64,000 bases of DNA. Origin: Verrucomicrobiota bacterium (GTDB lineage Bacteria > Verrucomicrobiota > Verrucomicrobiia > Opitutales > Opitutaceae). The notes below the pieces were generated by a model. That model was given only the letters and a program-made list of their open reading frames with translations. It ran no database searches and was not told where the DNA came from. Every line of letters begins with the position of its first letter. The stretch's first letter is position 1. The position numbers and the translations under genes were made by a program. Positions 42,964 to 51,077 of this stretch are shown here, piece by piece. The DNA lies in contig JACRQG010000008.1 of the NCBI GenBank assembly GCA_016222805.1, positions 461,253-525,252 on the forward strand, given 5' to 3'.

Positions 42964-45900
42964 TTACGGCACCTCGTAGATTTCGAGCAGGGCGGTGGCG
43001 GCGTTCGCCGTACCTCCGCTGACCTGGAGGGTGTAGACACCGGCCGGCAAAGTCGCGAGCACCGCGGCATCCTTGCTGCCCGCGGTCAACGGAAACGCGC
43101 CGGACCGTGCCGCGGCCGAGGCGATGTCCGGCACGCTGGAAACCCAGTTGTCGTTCGCGCCGAGGGCGGAACCGGTGCCGTCGTAGAGCGCGACGACCGG
43201 GTCGGCCACCGTTCGCGTGGCGCCAAAGGGCGCGAGTCCGGGACCGACGCCGCGCAGGAGCACGCGCGCGGAGAGGCCGCCCTCGAGCACGAACCCGCTG
43301 ATCAAGGCATCCGCCCCGGCACCCGCCGCGCCGCGGCTCGACACGTTGACCAGGTGGGCTCCGGAGCCCGTCCCGGCATCATAGATTTCCGCCAGCGCCA
43401 CGCCGCCCGCCCCGCGGGGATCGTCGATCTGCAGCGTATAGTTGCCGGGAGTGAGATTCAGTACGACGGCACTGTCCGCACTCCCCGAGGCCAGGGGAAA
43501 CGCACCGGTCCGCGCGGCGACCTGCGCCACTTCAGCCGCATTGTTCCATCCCTGGTTCACCGCCAGCACCGCCCCCGTCGCGTCCGCGACCTGCAGCCGC
43601 GGGGTCGCAATCGCTCCCGCGACTCCAAAGCCACCGAGGCCGGGTCCGACGCCACGCACCAGCACGCGCCGGGTTTCCTGACCGGAAAGCGCGAAGCCAA
43701 GCACCAACGGATCCGCGGTGGACACCCGGCCGCGCGTCGAAAGGTTGGTGAGGCGGGCGACCCGGGCACCGGAGGCCTGCAAGGCGCCGTTGACGATGAT
43801 CTCGACCGTGCCTTCGCCCGGCACGGTGGTGAGGACGGACCGCGGAATGATCCCCGTGGCCTCGTCGATCGGCAGCTGCGCCGCCGCCTGCACCGGCACC
43901 GACGTGGCGGCGGCCGGGAGACCAAGCCCGGGCACGGGGCTGGTGTAGTTGAATTCGCGCACCGTCTCGTAGAGACCGGACGCCGTGCCGGCGGTCGTCA
44001 CCGCGAGGCTCCGGGCCCGGAGGTAGAAGATCCCGCTCGCAGGCAGATTCAACCCTGCGATCTGCCAGTTGGCGGTACCCGGGGCGCGAATACCTTCGCC
44101 CAGCCGCGTCCAAGTCGCGCGATCCGCGGACTGCTCGAAGATGACCGCGGAGACCTCGCCGAGGGCGCCGGTGCGGTTAAGCACCACCGAGCCGCGGTTG
44201 GCCGCGACCCCAAGAGCCTGCGCGGCCGGGGCCGCCGCCGAGAGCCGCGCGATGGAGGGCCGCGCCACGCCGCCAATCCGCCGGAAGCCGCCCCCCACCA
44301 TCAACCGCCCATCCGGCTGCAGGGCCAGGGCGGAAACCGCACCGTCAATCGCCGGCGCATACGCGGGGTCGATCGCCCCATTGGGCCGGAGCAGGGCGAG
44401 GAACGGCCGCGTCGCGCCGCCACCCCCGCTCGCCAGCGTGCCGGCGGCGCCCACCAGAATGGCACCGTCCGCCTGAAGGCTGAGCGTATGGATCACCGCC
44501 GAGCCGGCGTTGACCGCGGTGAAGGTCGCATCGGCCGAGCCATTGGCATTGATCCGGGAAAGGACGCTCCGCACGCCGCTGCCATCGCTGACCACCAGAA
44601 TCCTGCCGTCCGCCTGGACCGCGAGCGCGGTGACCTGGCCGGTCACGCTGGAGGAAAACGTGGCGTCCGGCGTGCCGTTGGCGTTGAGGCGGATTATCCC
44701 GGTGCCGCCGACCAGCACCCGCCCGTCGGCCTGCAGCGCGAGGGCCCGCACCGGACCAGGCGCGCTGGCGTTATAGGCGCTGTCAAACGAGCCGTCGGCG
44801 TTGAAGCGCGCCAGGCGGCTTCGGGCGACGCCGGCGATGTTGCCAAACGCGCCGCCGACGATGGCCCGGCCGTCCGGCAACGCGAGCAGCGCGAACACCG
44901 CCCCATCGGGGCGCGGCTGGAACGAGGTCGTCACCGAGCCGTTGTTGTTCAGCATCGCGAGATTCCGGGCCCCGACGCCGCCGACCGAGGCGAAACTGCC
45001 GCCGACCAGGATCGAGCCATTGAGTTGCAGGTCGGTGAAATTGCCGCCGACCAGGAGGGTGCCGTCGGATTGCACCGCCACCACATTGACTGTGCCGCGG
45101 ATATCCGGATTGAAGTCCAGGTCGAGGGTGCCGTCGCTCCGGATCCGGGCGAAGCGGTTGCGGGCGATCGCGCTCCCCGCCGCATTGGGCTGGAGGGTCG
45201 TGAACGAGCCGCCGATCAGCACGGAGCCGTCGGACTGCCGGGCGATGCTGGTGACGACACCGTTGGGATTCGGGTTGAAGGCCTGATCGAGGGCCCCGTC
45301 GCTGTTGATGCGAGCGAGGTTGTTGCGCGTGTAGATCGTGCCCGTGGCGTTGGCCTGCAGGGTCGTAAACGAGCCGCCAAGGTAGAATTGGCCGTTGCTC
45401 AACGCCGCGATGACATTGACCGTGGAGTTGGCGTTGGGGTTGAAGTTCTGGTCGAGCGTGCCGTCGGTATTGAACCGGGCCAGATAGTTGCGGGTGGTCG
45501 CCGTGGTGGCCCCATTGGGCGAGACACTGGTGAACGAGCCGCCGGCGACGATCTTGCCGTCGCCCTGCACGGTGAGCGCGTTGACAAAGTAGTTGGGCGA
45601 CGGGTTGTAGTTGGCGTCGATCGTCCCGTCGACATTCACGCGCGCGAGGTAATTGCGGGTGACGGCGGTGCTGGCGAGATTGGGCGTGAAGCTCGTGAAT
45701 TCGCCGCCGACCACCATCCGGCCGTCGTCCTGCACGGCGATCGCGGCGATCCGGGCGTTGGCGTTGGGATCGTAGGTGACGTCAAGCGAGCCATTATCGT
45801 CGATTCGCGCGATGCGGTTGCGGGTCGTGTCCGCCACCGTGGTGAAGCTGCCGACGACGACGATGCGCGTATCGGACTGCACGATGATGCCGGTCACGGC

Positions 45901-48810
45901 GCCGTTGGGGCGCGGGTTGAAGCCGGTATCGAGGGACCCATCGGCATTGAATCGCACGAGGTTGCCGCCGGTCGCGCCGCTGAGATTCGAGAAGGAGCCA
46001 CCGAGCAGGAGCCGGCCGCGACCATCCACCGCGATGGCGCTGATCTCACCGCTCAACTGGGTGGTCGCCGCAAAGGATGTCCGCAGGGTGCCGTTGGCGT
46101 TGAGCCAGGCAAAGCCGCCCAACTGGGTGGACGTCGGGGCGCCGACCGGGCGGACGATCACGGCATTCACGGCGCCATCGGTCGACAACTGCGGCGAGAA
46201 CTCCGGGTCGGGCGTGCCTTCGGCGCGGAACCGGGCAATGTTCACCGACTTGGCGCCTCCCAAATCCGAGAAGCTGCCCACTGCGATCACCCGGCCGTCG
46301 GACTGCAGCGCGAGCGCATTGACGACGGCCCCGGTGGCGCCACCGGCCGCCGCGTCGAAGGCCGTGTCAACCTGCCCGTTGCTCAGCAGCCGGGCGAAAT
46401 TGGCCCGCGCCACCCGCGAGGCACCGCCCAGCGGATGCAGCGACGTGAAGGCTCCGCCAATGACCAACCGGCCGTCGGACTGCAACCGCAGGGAGTCGAC
46501 GCGGTTGCCCGGCAATTCGCTCAAATCAAGGTTGAAGGTCGCGTCGACCGACCCGTCGGTATTCAGGCGCGCCGCGTATTTGCGCAGCGTCCAGTCGGAC
46601 GCGCCGTTGGGCTGCAGGGTGGTAAAGGCACCGCCGATGACCAACTTGCCGTCGGACTGGAGGACCGAGGCGAGGACGTTGCCGTTGGCGTTGGGATCGT
46701 AGGCGGAGTCGAGGTTGCCGCTGCTGTCGAGCCGGGCGATGCGGTTGCGGGTCGGTGCGGCACTGCTGGTCGTGCCATTCTCATTCTTCGTCTCGATCAG
46801 CTTCCCATCGCTTCCCACGATCGTGGTGAAGGCTCCTCCCAGGATGACCTTGCCGTCGGACTGGAGGGCCAGCGTGCTGACCTGCCCGTTGAGGGTCGGG
46901 GTAAACGCGGTGTCGAGGGTGCCGTCGCTGTTGAGGCGCGCGAGGAAGTTGCGCGTCACGAATGAAGCGGAGGTGTTGCTGGTGGCGCCGGGACGCACCG
47001 CGCTGAACAAGCCGCCGATGATGATCTTGCCGTCGGACTGAACCACCGCCGCCGACACGGTGGAATTCGGGTTCGGGTCGAAGGCTGAATCGAGCGTGCC
47101 ATCGGCGTTCAGGCGCACGAAGTTGGTCCGGGCCTGCGACTCGGTGGCCCGGGCCGGCGTCACGTTCCCAAAGGTTCCCCCGACCAGGATCTTGCCGTCC
47201 GACAGCAGCACGAGGGTGCCAATCTGACCGTCGAAGTGCGGGTTGAACTCGGAATCGATCGTGCCGGAGGGATTGAGGCGCGCGAGGCGCTCGCGGCGCT
47301 CGCCCCCCACGGTGGTGAAAGCCCCACCGATGATCACCTTGCCGTCGGCTTGCACCGCCATGGCGTACACCCGGTCGTTGCAGTCAGGATTATAAGCGGT
47401 GTCGAGGGAACCGTCGGCGTTCAGGCGCGCGACGTAGTTGCGCGATACGCCGGCGACACTCGAGAAGGACCCACCGATCACCACCTTGCCGTCGGCCTGC
47501 GTGACGGAGACCAGGGGTCGTCCGCCGGCCTGGAGTTCGAACGTCGTGTCGAACGAACCGTCGGTATTCAGACGAGCGACATGGTTGAGCAGGATGGCGT
47601 TGGCCGCTCCGGGAGGCGTGGCCCGCGTGAATAGGCCACCGATGATCACCTTGCCATCCGGCTGGAAGGCGAAGGCATTAACTGCTCCGTTGACTGCCGG
47701 GGCAAAGTTGTTGTCGAGGGAGCCGTCGGGATTGAAGCGCGCCACGTAACTGCGGCTGACGGACGAAGCGCCGCGACCCCACACCGAGGTGAAGGAACCG
47801 CCGACGAGAATCGCACCGTCCGGCTGCACCACGACGCTGGTCACGCTGCCATCGGCCCGGGGATAGAATTCGGAGTCGAGAGTGCCGTCGACATTGAGGC
47901 GCGCGAGGCGGGCACGGTTGGAATCGGCCGAATCGTTGGGCGGATGCAGCGTCGTGAAGAAGCCGCCGAGGAGAATCTTGCCATCGCGCTGCACGGCGAG
48001 GGTCGTCACGCCGTTGTTGGCGTTGGGATTGAATTCGGAGTCGAGCGAACCGTTGGGGTTGAACCGCGCCAGCCGGTTGCGCCCCGAGGCCGTCGCGTCA
48101 CCCGCGGGCCAGACCGTAGTAAATCCACCCGCCACCACGATCTTGTTGTCCACATGAAGGGCGAGGGCGAGGACGATGCCGTTCGGATTCGGATTGAAGG
48201 CGGTGTCGAGCGTGCCGTCCGCATTGAACCGCGCGAGGTAGTTGCGGGTCGTGGCCGCAGGGGCGCCGTTGGGCTGCACGGTGGTGAAGGTGCCGCCGGC
48301 GACAATCCGGCCATCCGCCTGCAGCAGGAGTGCGTGCACCTGGGGCTGCAGTTGGCCGCCCAGATTCGGATTAAAGGTGGCATCGACGGTTCCATCCGCG
48401 TTGAGGCGGGCGAGGCGGTTGCGGGTGACGGCGGCTCCGGAGGCACCCGGTCGCACCTCCGTGAAGTCGCCGCCGATGACGATGCGCCCGTCACGCTGGA
48501 GGACCAGGGCCCGGACCGGACCATTGGCGTTCGGGTTGAACGACTGGTCCACCGAGCCGTCGAGGTTCAGCCGCGCCACGTTGGCGCGGGCCGATCCGCC
48601 GACCATGCTGAACTGCCCGCCCACGAGGATCCGCCCGTCGGGCTGGGTCACGAGCACGTTCACGGTGCCGTCGACGTCCGGGACGAAGCCGTCCGACGCG
48701 GAAATTGACTGCGCCGCAGTCGGCACGAGCGACAGTCCACTGACTGCCAGAACAAGACAAAGAACGCGGACCAACGGCAGGGAAGGCCGGGAAAACAGGG
48801 CGAGGGACAT
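42964..48810 (-). CDS. Giant secreted delta-60 repeat protein with twin C-terminal modules
   Basis: 1948 residues from the ATG at 48810, with a signal peptide (about 1-34, LVRVLCLVLAVSGLSLVP). Residues ~40-1535 contain about 27 delta-60 repeats of 40-68 residues, each patterned as LQ.DGKI.IGG.FT....R..LARLN.DG..D..F.P; these likely form beta-propeller-like or beta-solenoid blades. One repeat (AVIVRPVGAPTSTQLGG) is degenerate. A ~150-residue linker with an Ig-like portion follows. The last ~262 residues are two tandem ~130-residue modules (S.RG..., VLVRGVGPGL..FG..., GAFPL..GS.D.A, L.PG.YTLQ). The architecture points to a surface or extracellular matrix or adhesion protein. No catalytic motif is seen. 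Confidence 0.92.
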   Translation of the reverse strand: MSLALFSRPSLPLVRVLCLVLAVSGLSLVPTAAQSISASDGFVPDVDGTVNVLVTQPDGRILVGGQFSMVGGSARANVARLNLDGSVDQSFNPNANGPVRALVLQRDGRIVIGGDFTEVRPGASGAAVTRNRLARLNADGTVDATFNPNLGGQLQPQVHALLLQADGRIVAGGTFTTVQPNGAPAATTRNYLARFNADGTLDTAFNPNPNGIVLALALHVDNKIVVAGGFTTVWPAGDATASGRNRLARFNPNGSLDSEFNPNANNGVTTLAVQRDGKILLGGFFTTLHPPNDSADSNRARLARLNVDGTLDSEFYPRADGSVTSVVVQPDGAILVGGSFTSVWGRGASSVSRSYVARFNPDGSLDNNFAPAVNGAVNAFAFQPDGKVIIGGLFTRATPPGAANAILLNHVARLNTDGSFDTTFELQAGGRPLVSVTQADGKVVIGGSFSSVAGVSRNYVARLNADGSLDTAYNPDCNDRVYAMAVQADGKVIIGGAFTTVGGERRERLARLNPSGTIDSEFNPHFDGQIGTLVLLSDGKILVGGTFGNVTPARATESQARTNFVRLNADGTLDSAFDPNPNSTVSAAVVQSDGKIIIGGLFSAVRPGATSNTSASFVTRNFLARLNSDGTLDTAFTPTLNGQVSTLALQSDGKVILGGAFTTIVGSDGKLIETKNENGTTSSAAPTRNRIARLDSSGNLDSAYDPNANGNVLASVLQSDGKLVIGGAFTTLQPNGASDWTLRKYAARLNTDGSVDATFNLDLSELPGNRVDSLRLQSDGRLVIGGAFTSLHPLGGASRVARANFARLLSNGQVDTAFDAAAGGATGAVVNALALQSDGRVIAVGSFSDLGGAKSVNIARFRAEGTPDPEFSPQLSTDGAVNAVIVRPVGAPTSTQLGGFAWLNANGTLRTSFAATTQLSGEISAIAVDGRGRLLLGGSFSNLSGATGGNLVRFNADGSLDTGFNPRPNGAVTGIIVQSDTRIVVVGSFTTVADTTRNRIARIDDNGSLDVTYDPNANARIAAIAVQDDGRMVVGGEFTSFTPNLASTAVTRNYLARVNVDGTIDANYNPSPNYFVNALTVQGDGKIVAGGSFTSVSPNGATTATTRNYLARFNTDGTLDQNFNPNANSTVNVIAALSNGQFYLGGSFTTLQANATGTIYTRNNLARINSDGALDQAFNPNPNGVVTSIARQSDGSVLIGGSFTTLQPNAAGSAIARNRFARIRSDGTLDLDFNPDIRGTVNVVAVQSDGTLLVGGNFTDLQLNGSILVGGSFASVGGVGARNLAMLNNNGSVTTSFQPRPDGAVFALLALPDGRAIVGGAFGNIAGVARSRLARFNADGSFDSAYNASAPGPVRALALQADGRVLVGGTGIIRLNANGTPDATFSSSVTGQVTALAVQADGRILVVSDGSGVRSVLSRINANGSADATFTAVNAGSAVIHTLSLQADGAILVGAAGTLASGGGGATRPFLALLRPNGAIDPAYAPAIDGAVSALALQPDGRLMVGGGFRRIGGVARPSIARLSAAAPAAQALGVAANRGSVVLNRTGALGEVSAVIFEQSADRATWTRLGEGIRAPGTANWQIAGLNLPASGIFYLRARSLAVTTAGTASGLYETVREFNYTSPVPGLGLPAAATSVPVQAAAQLPIDEATGIIPRSVLTTVPGEGTVEIIVNGALQASGARVARLTNLSTRGRVSTADPLVLGFALSGQETRRVLVRGVGPGLGGFGVAGAIATPRLQVADATGAVLAVNQGWNNAAEVAQVAARTGAFPLASGSADSAVVLNLTPGNYTLQIDDPRGAGGVALAEIYDAGTGSGAHLVNVSSRGAAGAGADALISGFVLEGGLSARVLLRGVGPGLAPFGATRTVADPVVALYDGTGSALGANDNWVSSVPDIASAAARSGAFPLTAGSKDAAVLATLPAGVYTLQVSGGTANAATALLEIYEVP
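42967..43752 (-). repeat. Tandem C-terminal modules of the delta-60 protein
   Basis: Two homologous ~130-residue units: the first from about 43752 to 43357, the second from 43356 to the stop. Shared landmarks are N.S.RG, a GF..(S/E)G....VL.RGVGPGL..FG segment, N..W, GAFPL..GS.D.AV and L..G.YTLQ. Modules of this type close many large secreted proteins of Opitutaceae. Confidence 0.75.
44206..48693 (-). repeat. Array of about 27 delta-60 repeats
   Basis: The coding DNA is internally repetitive: phrases encoding SDGK(V/I)(I/V)GGAFT and RLN.DG.(L/V)D recur every ~150-200 bases. Repeats differ mainly in the insert between the FT and the RN..AR segments, which ranges from none to ~25 residues. The counts come from reading the protein by eye. 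Confidence 0.8.
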
Positions 48811-49117
48811 GGAAAAAGGGAGCCGGGCGGTCGGGTTGGCTGGTGGGAACTTGGAAGAGAAGATCAAGGTTGGGACCCGCCGCGGCGCAAGGCAAGCGAT
48901 GCCTCACCCGGGCTGCAATGGCGGTCTGGTGCGGCCAGCCTCGCGGTGGCAATCCGGATCTGCCGCCTTCCGGCGAAAATGAGAGAGCTGGGGATAACCC
49001 CGGTTCCGGAAAATTCCGTGATTACCACTGCCGCCCGGTTCCATCGGCGGGGCACGCCGAGAAAATCCATCAACCGCCGCTTGCGAAGCCGCCTTCTCCT
49101 CCTACGGTCCCATCGCC
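48811..49117. other. Divergent intergenic region, delta-60 gene / peroxiredoxin gene
   Basis: 307 bases between two outward-facing starts; both promoters should lie here. No repeat, RNA or ORF with coding character is seen, and neither start has a strong ribosome-binding site. Confidence 0.5.
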
Positions 49118-49633
49118 ATGATCCCACCCCGCACCCTCATCCTCATGTCCCTCTTCTCGCTCCTTTTTGGTTTCGCTCGTGCCGAAGCCCTCAAAGTGGG
49201 TGACGCCGCCCCCGCCGTCAGCGCCGTGACCGACGCGGGCACCACCCTCAACCTCGCGGAGGTCTACAAGTCCAACAACTACACCCTCGTGTGGTTCTAT
49301 CCCAAGGCTCTCACGGGTGGCTGCACCAAGCAGGGCTGCTCGCTGCGCGACGCCAGCGCCGAACTCAAGAAGCACGGGGTGGCCGTCGTCGGCGTGAGCA
49401 ACGACACGGTCGAGCTCCAGAAGAAGTTCAAGGAAACCAACAACTTCCCCTTCCCTCTCCTGGCCGACACAGACAAGAAAGTCGTCAAGGCCTTCGGACA
49501 GAGCGGAGTCGCCTTTCCCAGCCGCGAGGCCTACCTGATCGATCGCAACGGGAAGGTCGTTTACCACGACGAGAAACAGACCGACAAGCAGGCCGAGAAG
49601 GTGCTTGCGTTCCTAAACAACAAGAAAGGCTAG
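49118..49633 (+). CDS. Exported peroxiredoxin of the BCP/PrxQ type
   Basis: 171 residues with a hydrophobic signal (about 6-22, TLILMSLFSLLFGFARA). The catalytic segment is WFYPKALTGGCTKQGCSLRD: C69 is the peroxidatic Cys, and C74, five residues later, the resolving Cys as in BCP proteins. VVGVSNDTVELQKKFKE, FPLLADTDKKVVKAFG and YLIDRNGKVVY complete the thioredoxin fold. It reduces peroxides, here in the periplasm, and must be recycled by an exported thiol reductant not encoded nearby. Confidence 0.9.
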   Translation: MIPPRTLILMSLFSLLFGFARAEALKVGDAAPAVSAVTDAGTTLNLAEVYKSNNYTLVWFYPKALTGGCTKQGCSLRDASAELKKHGVAVVGVSNDTVELQKKFKETNNFPFPLLADTDKKVVKAFGQSGVAFPSREAYLIDRNGKVVYHDEKQTDKQAEKVLAFLNNKKG

Positions 49634-50260
49634 TCGGCCCCGCCGCCGCTGATGGCACGGGCTATTTTGCCCTGCCCTCGGCGCTGAGGCACTACCAGGA
49701 GACTGTAGCCTCGGGTGTCTTGCCCTAAACGGGCAAGGGTGAGCGTTCATGCTCGGGTTGATGCCAACCTGAGCCGCTGGCGAAGAGAACTGCATGCCAT
49801 GCTTGGCGCTGTTCTGCGCTGGAGAGCGGGAGACGGAAGACCCCCGCGGTCTCGGTGTTCGCACAATAGGAGACCCTCCGCCGCCCCCCACCAAACCCGC
49901 TTTCCACGCAAGTGCTCCCGACCGGCAACGGCCCCGACCCAGCCCTATCGCTCCTGAGCCGGGCCCCAAAGGTCGGACAGAAGCCGCACCCTGCATTTCC
50001 TCCGTTCCGAAACGTCGGAACGCCTTACAAATCTACGAGAGGAGTGACTCCCGATCCGATGCCTATTCTGTGGGAATGACCACATTAAGCACTGTTAAAT
50101 AAAGCCTTAGAACTTAAACTAGAAGAGCCATCCACTGTGGCACGTGGTCAGCTTACGTAGTTTCCATCCCTCCGGTCTTTGCCTCTCGCGCTTTCGAAGT
50201 TACTCCCGGCGTTTGGGGTTCTGGCGAAGGAAGAAATCCAACCTCAACCCAAAGGTATCT
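49634..50260. other. 627-base intergenic region upstream of the VPDSG-CTERM gene
   Basis: No gene is supported. It contains a perfect 7-bp hairpin (CTTGCCC-TAAAC-GGGCAAG, 49719-49737), an inverted repeat GTTCCG-AAACGT-CGGAAC near 50003-50020, and a stretch richer in A/T around 50080-50125 that contrasts with the GC-rich surroundings and precedes a sigma54-like motif. Its length and composition suggest a regulated promoter region. Confidence 0.55.
50138..50153 (+). promoter_or_regulatory. Candidate sigma54 (-24/-12) promoter
   Basis: TGGCACG-TGGT-CAGCT has a perfect -24 element (TGGCACG) and the obligatory GG-N10-GC spacing, though the -12 half is CAGCT rather than TTGCA/T. It lies ~110 bases before the ATG at 50261. 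Regulation of PEP-CTERM proteins by RpoN with PrsK/PrsR is known in other bacteria, which makes the match plausible. Confidence 0.45.
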
Positions 50261-50899
50261 ATGAACAAACTAACCAAACTGGCACTTGGCGCCTGCGTCG
50301 CCGGATCGCTGTCCCTCAGTTCGGCCTTGGCCGTCGTGATTGACTTCACGGGCGGTACCGTCACCACTGTTGGCTCTTCCAACTACTACGAAGAAAACGG
50401 TTTCCGAGTTACCTCTGTCGGCGGCCTCTCGTCGTTCGGGGCCTACTATGGCGGGGGCAACAATGTCATCCATACCCACTGGGGCTTGGGTGACTACGGA
50501 AACGTCACCGCGGTTGAAATCACCAAGATCGGCGGCGGCACGTTCGACCTGAACTACTTCATTCTTACCTCCAACACCATGACCGGTGGCGGAGCGGCAA
50601 GCGGCACGGAACAGACGTATATCCGCGCCTTGGACGGCTCCAATGCCCAGATCGGCGCCGCGGTGCTGCTGCCCCCGGAGAATTGGGGCCTGGGAACGAC
50701 GACGCAGATCTTCCTCGGCTCCCAGTTTGACGCCGCTACCACGGTCCAGTTCTACGTCACCAACGCCGTCGACTGCTTCGGCATGGATGAGTTCTACATC
50801 AACGAAGCGGCCCCTGGCGTCCCGGACAGTGCCAGCACCTCCCTCCTCATGCTGCTCGGTGTAGCCGGCTTGGTCGTGGGACTGCGCCGCCGGAACTGA
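50261..50899 (+). CDS. VPDSG-CTERM (PEP-CTERM variant) sorted surface protein
   Basis: 212 residues from the ATG at 50261, preceded by AAAGG at a good distance. Signal peptide about 1-24 (ALGACVAGSLSLSSALA). The mature part is beta-rich and Gly/Thr/Asn-rich (DFTGGTVTTVGSSNYYEENG, FRVTSVGG), with no known catalytic motif. The C-terminus is VPDSASTS, a hydrophobic helix and a GLRRRN basic tail: the tripartite sorting signal recognised by exosortase-type enzymes in Verrucomicrobia and Lentisphaerae (VPDSG-CTERM). The protein is presumably processed at VPDS and released to or anchored at the surface. No exosortase gene is in the window. Confidence 0.9.
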   Translation: MNKLTKLALGACVAGSLSLSSALAVVIDFTGGTVTTVGSSNYYEENGFRVTSVGGLSSFGAYYGGGNNVIHTHWGLGDYGNVTAVEITKIGGGTFDLNYFILTSNTMTGGGAASGTEQTYIRALDGSNAQIGAAVLLPPENWGLGTTTQIFLGSQFDAATTVQFYVTNAVDCFGMDEFYINEAAPGVPDSASTSLLMLLGVAGLVVGLRRRN

Positions 50900-50925
50900 C
50901 GGTCCACGCGACTTTCGCGGTCTTC

Positions 50926-50961
50926 GAGGCAACTCACCCGGTGAGTTGCCTCTTTCTTTTT
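50926..50961 (+). terminator. Rho-independent terminator of the VPDSG-CTERM gene
   Basis: GAGGCAACTCACC (50926-50938) pairs perfectly with GGTGAGTTGCCTC (50940-50952), followed by a T-rich run (TTTCTTTTT). It lies 27 bases after the stop codon. Confidence 0.9.
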
Positions 50962-51077
50962 CCGGGCACGGACGAGACGAACCCTGCCGCGATGACGTTC
51001 TGCTTGTTCACCCCGCTCCCGCGCAGAAAGTGATTGCCGCCGGTTTTTGGCGGCGGCGATAGTGGGTCTTCCCCTCC

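Noticed and set aside
42727-46965. Very long open frame (about 1400 codons) on the plus strand opposite the delta-60 gene
   Set aside because: It is antisense to a clear repeat protein and arises from its GC-rich repetitive coding sequence; composition (Arg/Gly/Asp-rich) and lack of any family motif show it is a shadow.
44206-48693. Regularly repeated DNA that might suggest a CRISPR array or tandem satellite
   Set aside because: The repeats stay in frame, encode the delta-60 motif, vary in length and sequence, and lack identical direct repeats with unique spacers.
49719-49737. Perfect 7-bp hairpin as terminator of the peroxiredoxin gene
   Set aside because: No T-tract follows, and it lies ~85 bases after the stop; left as an unexplained stem-loop.
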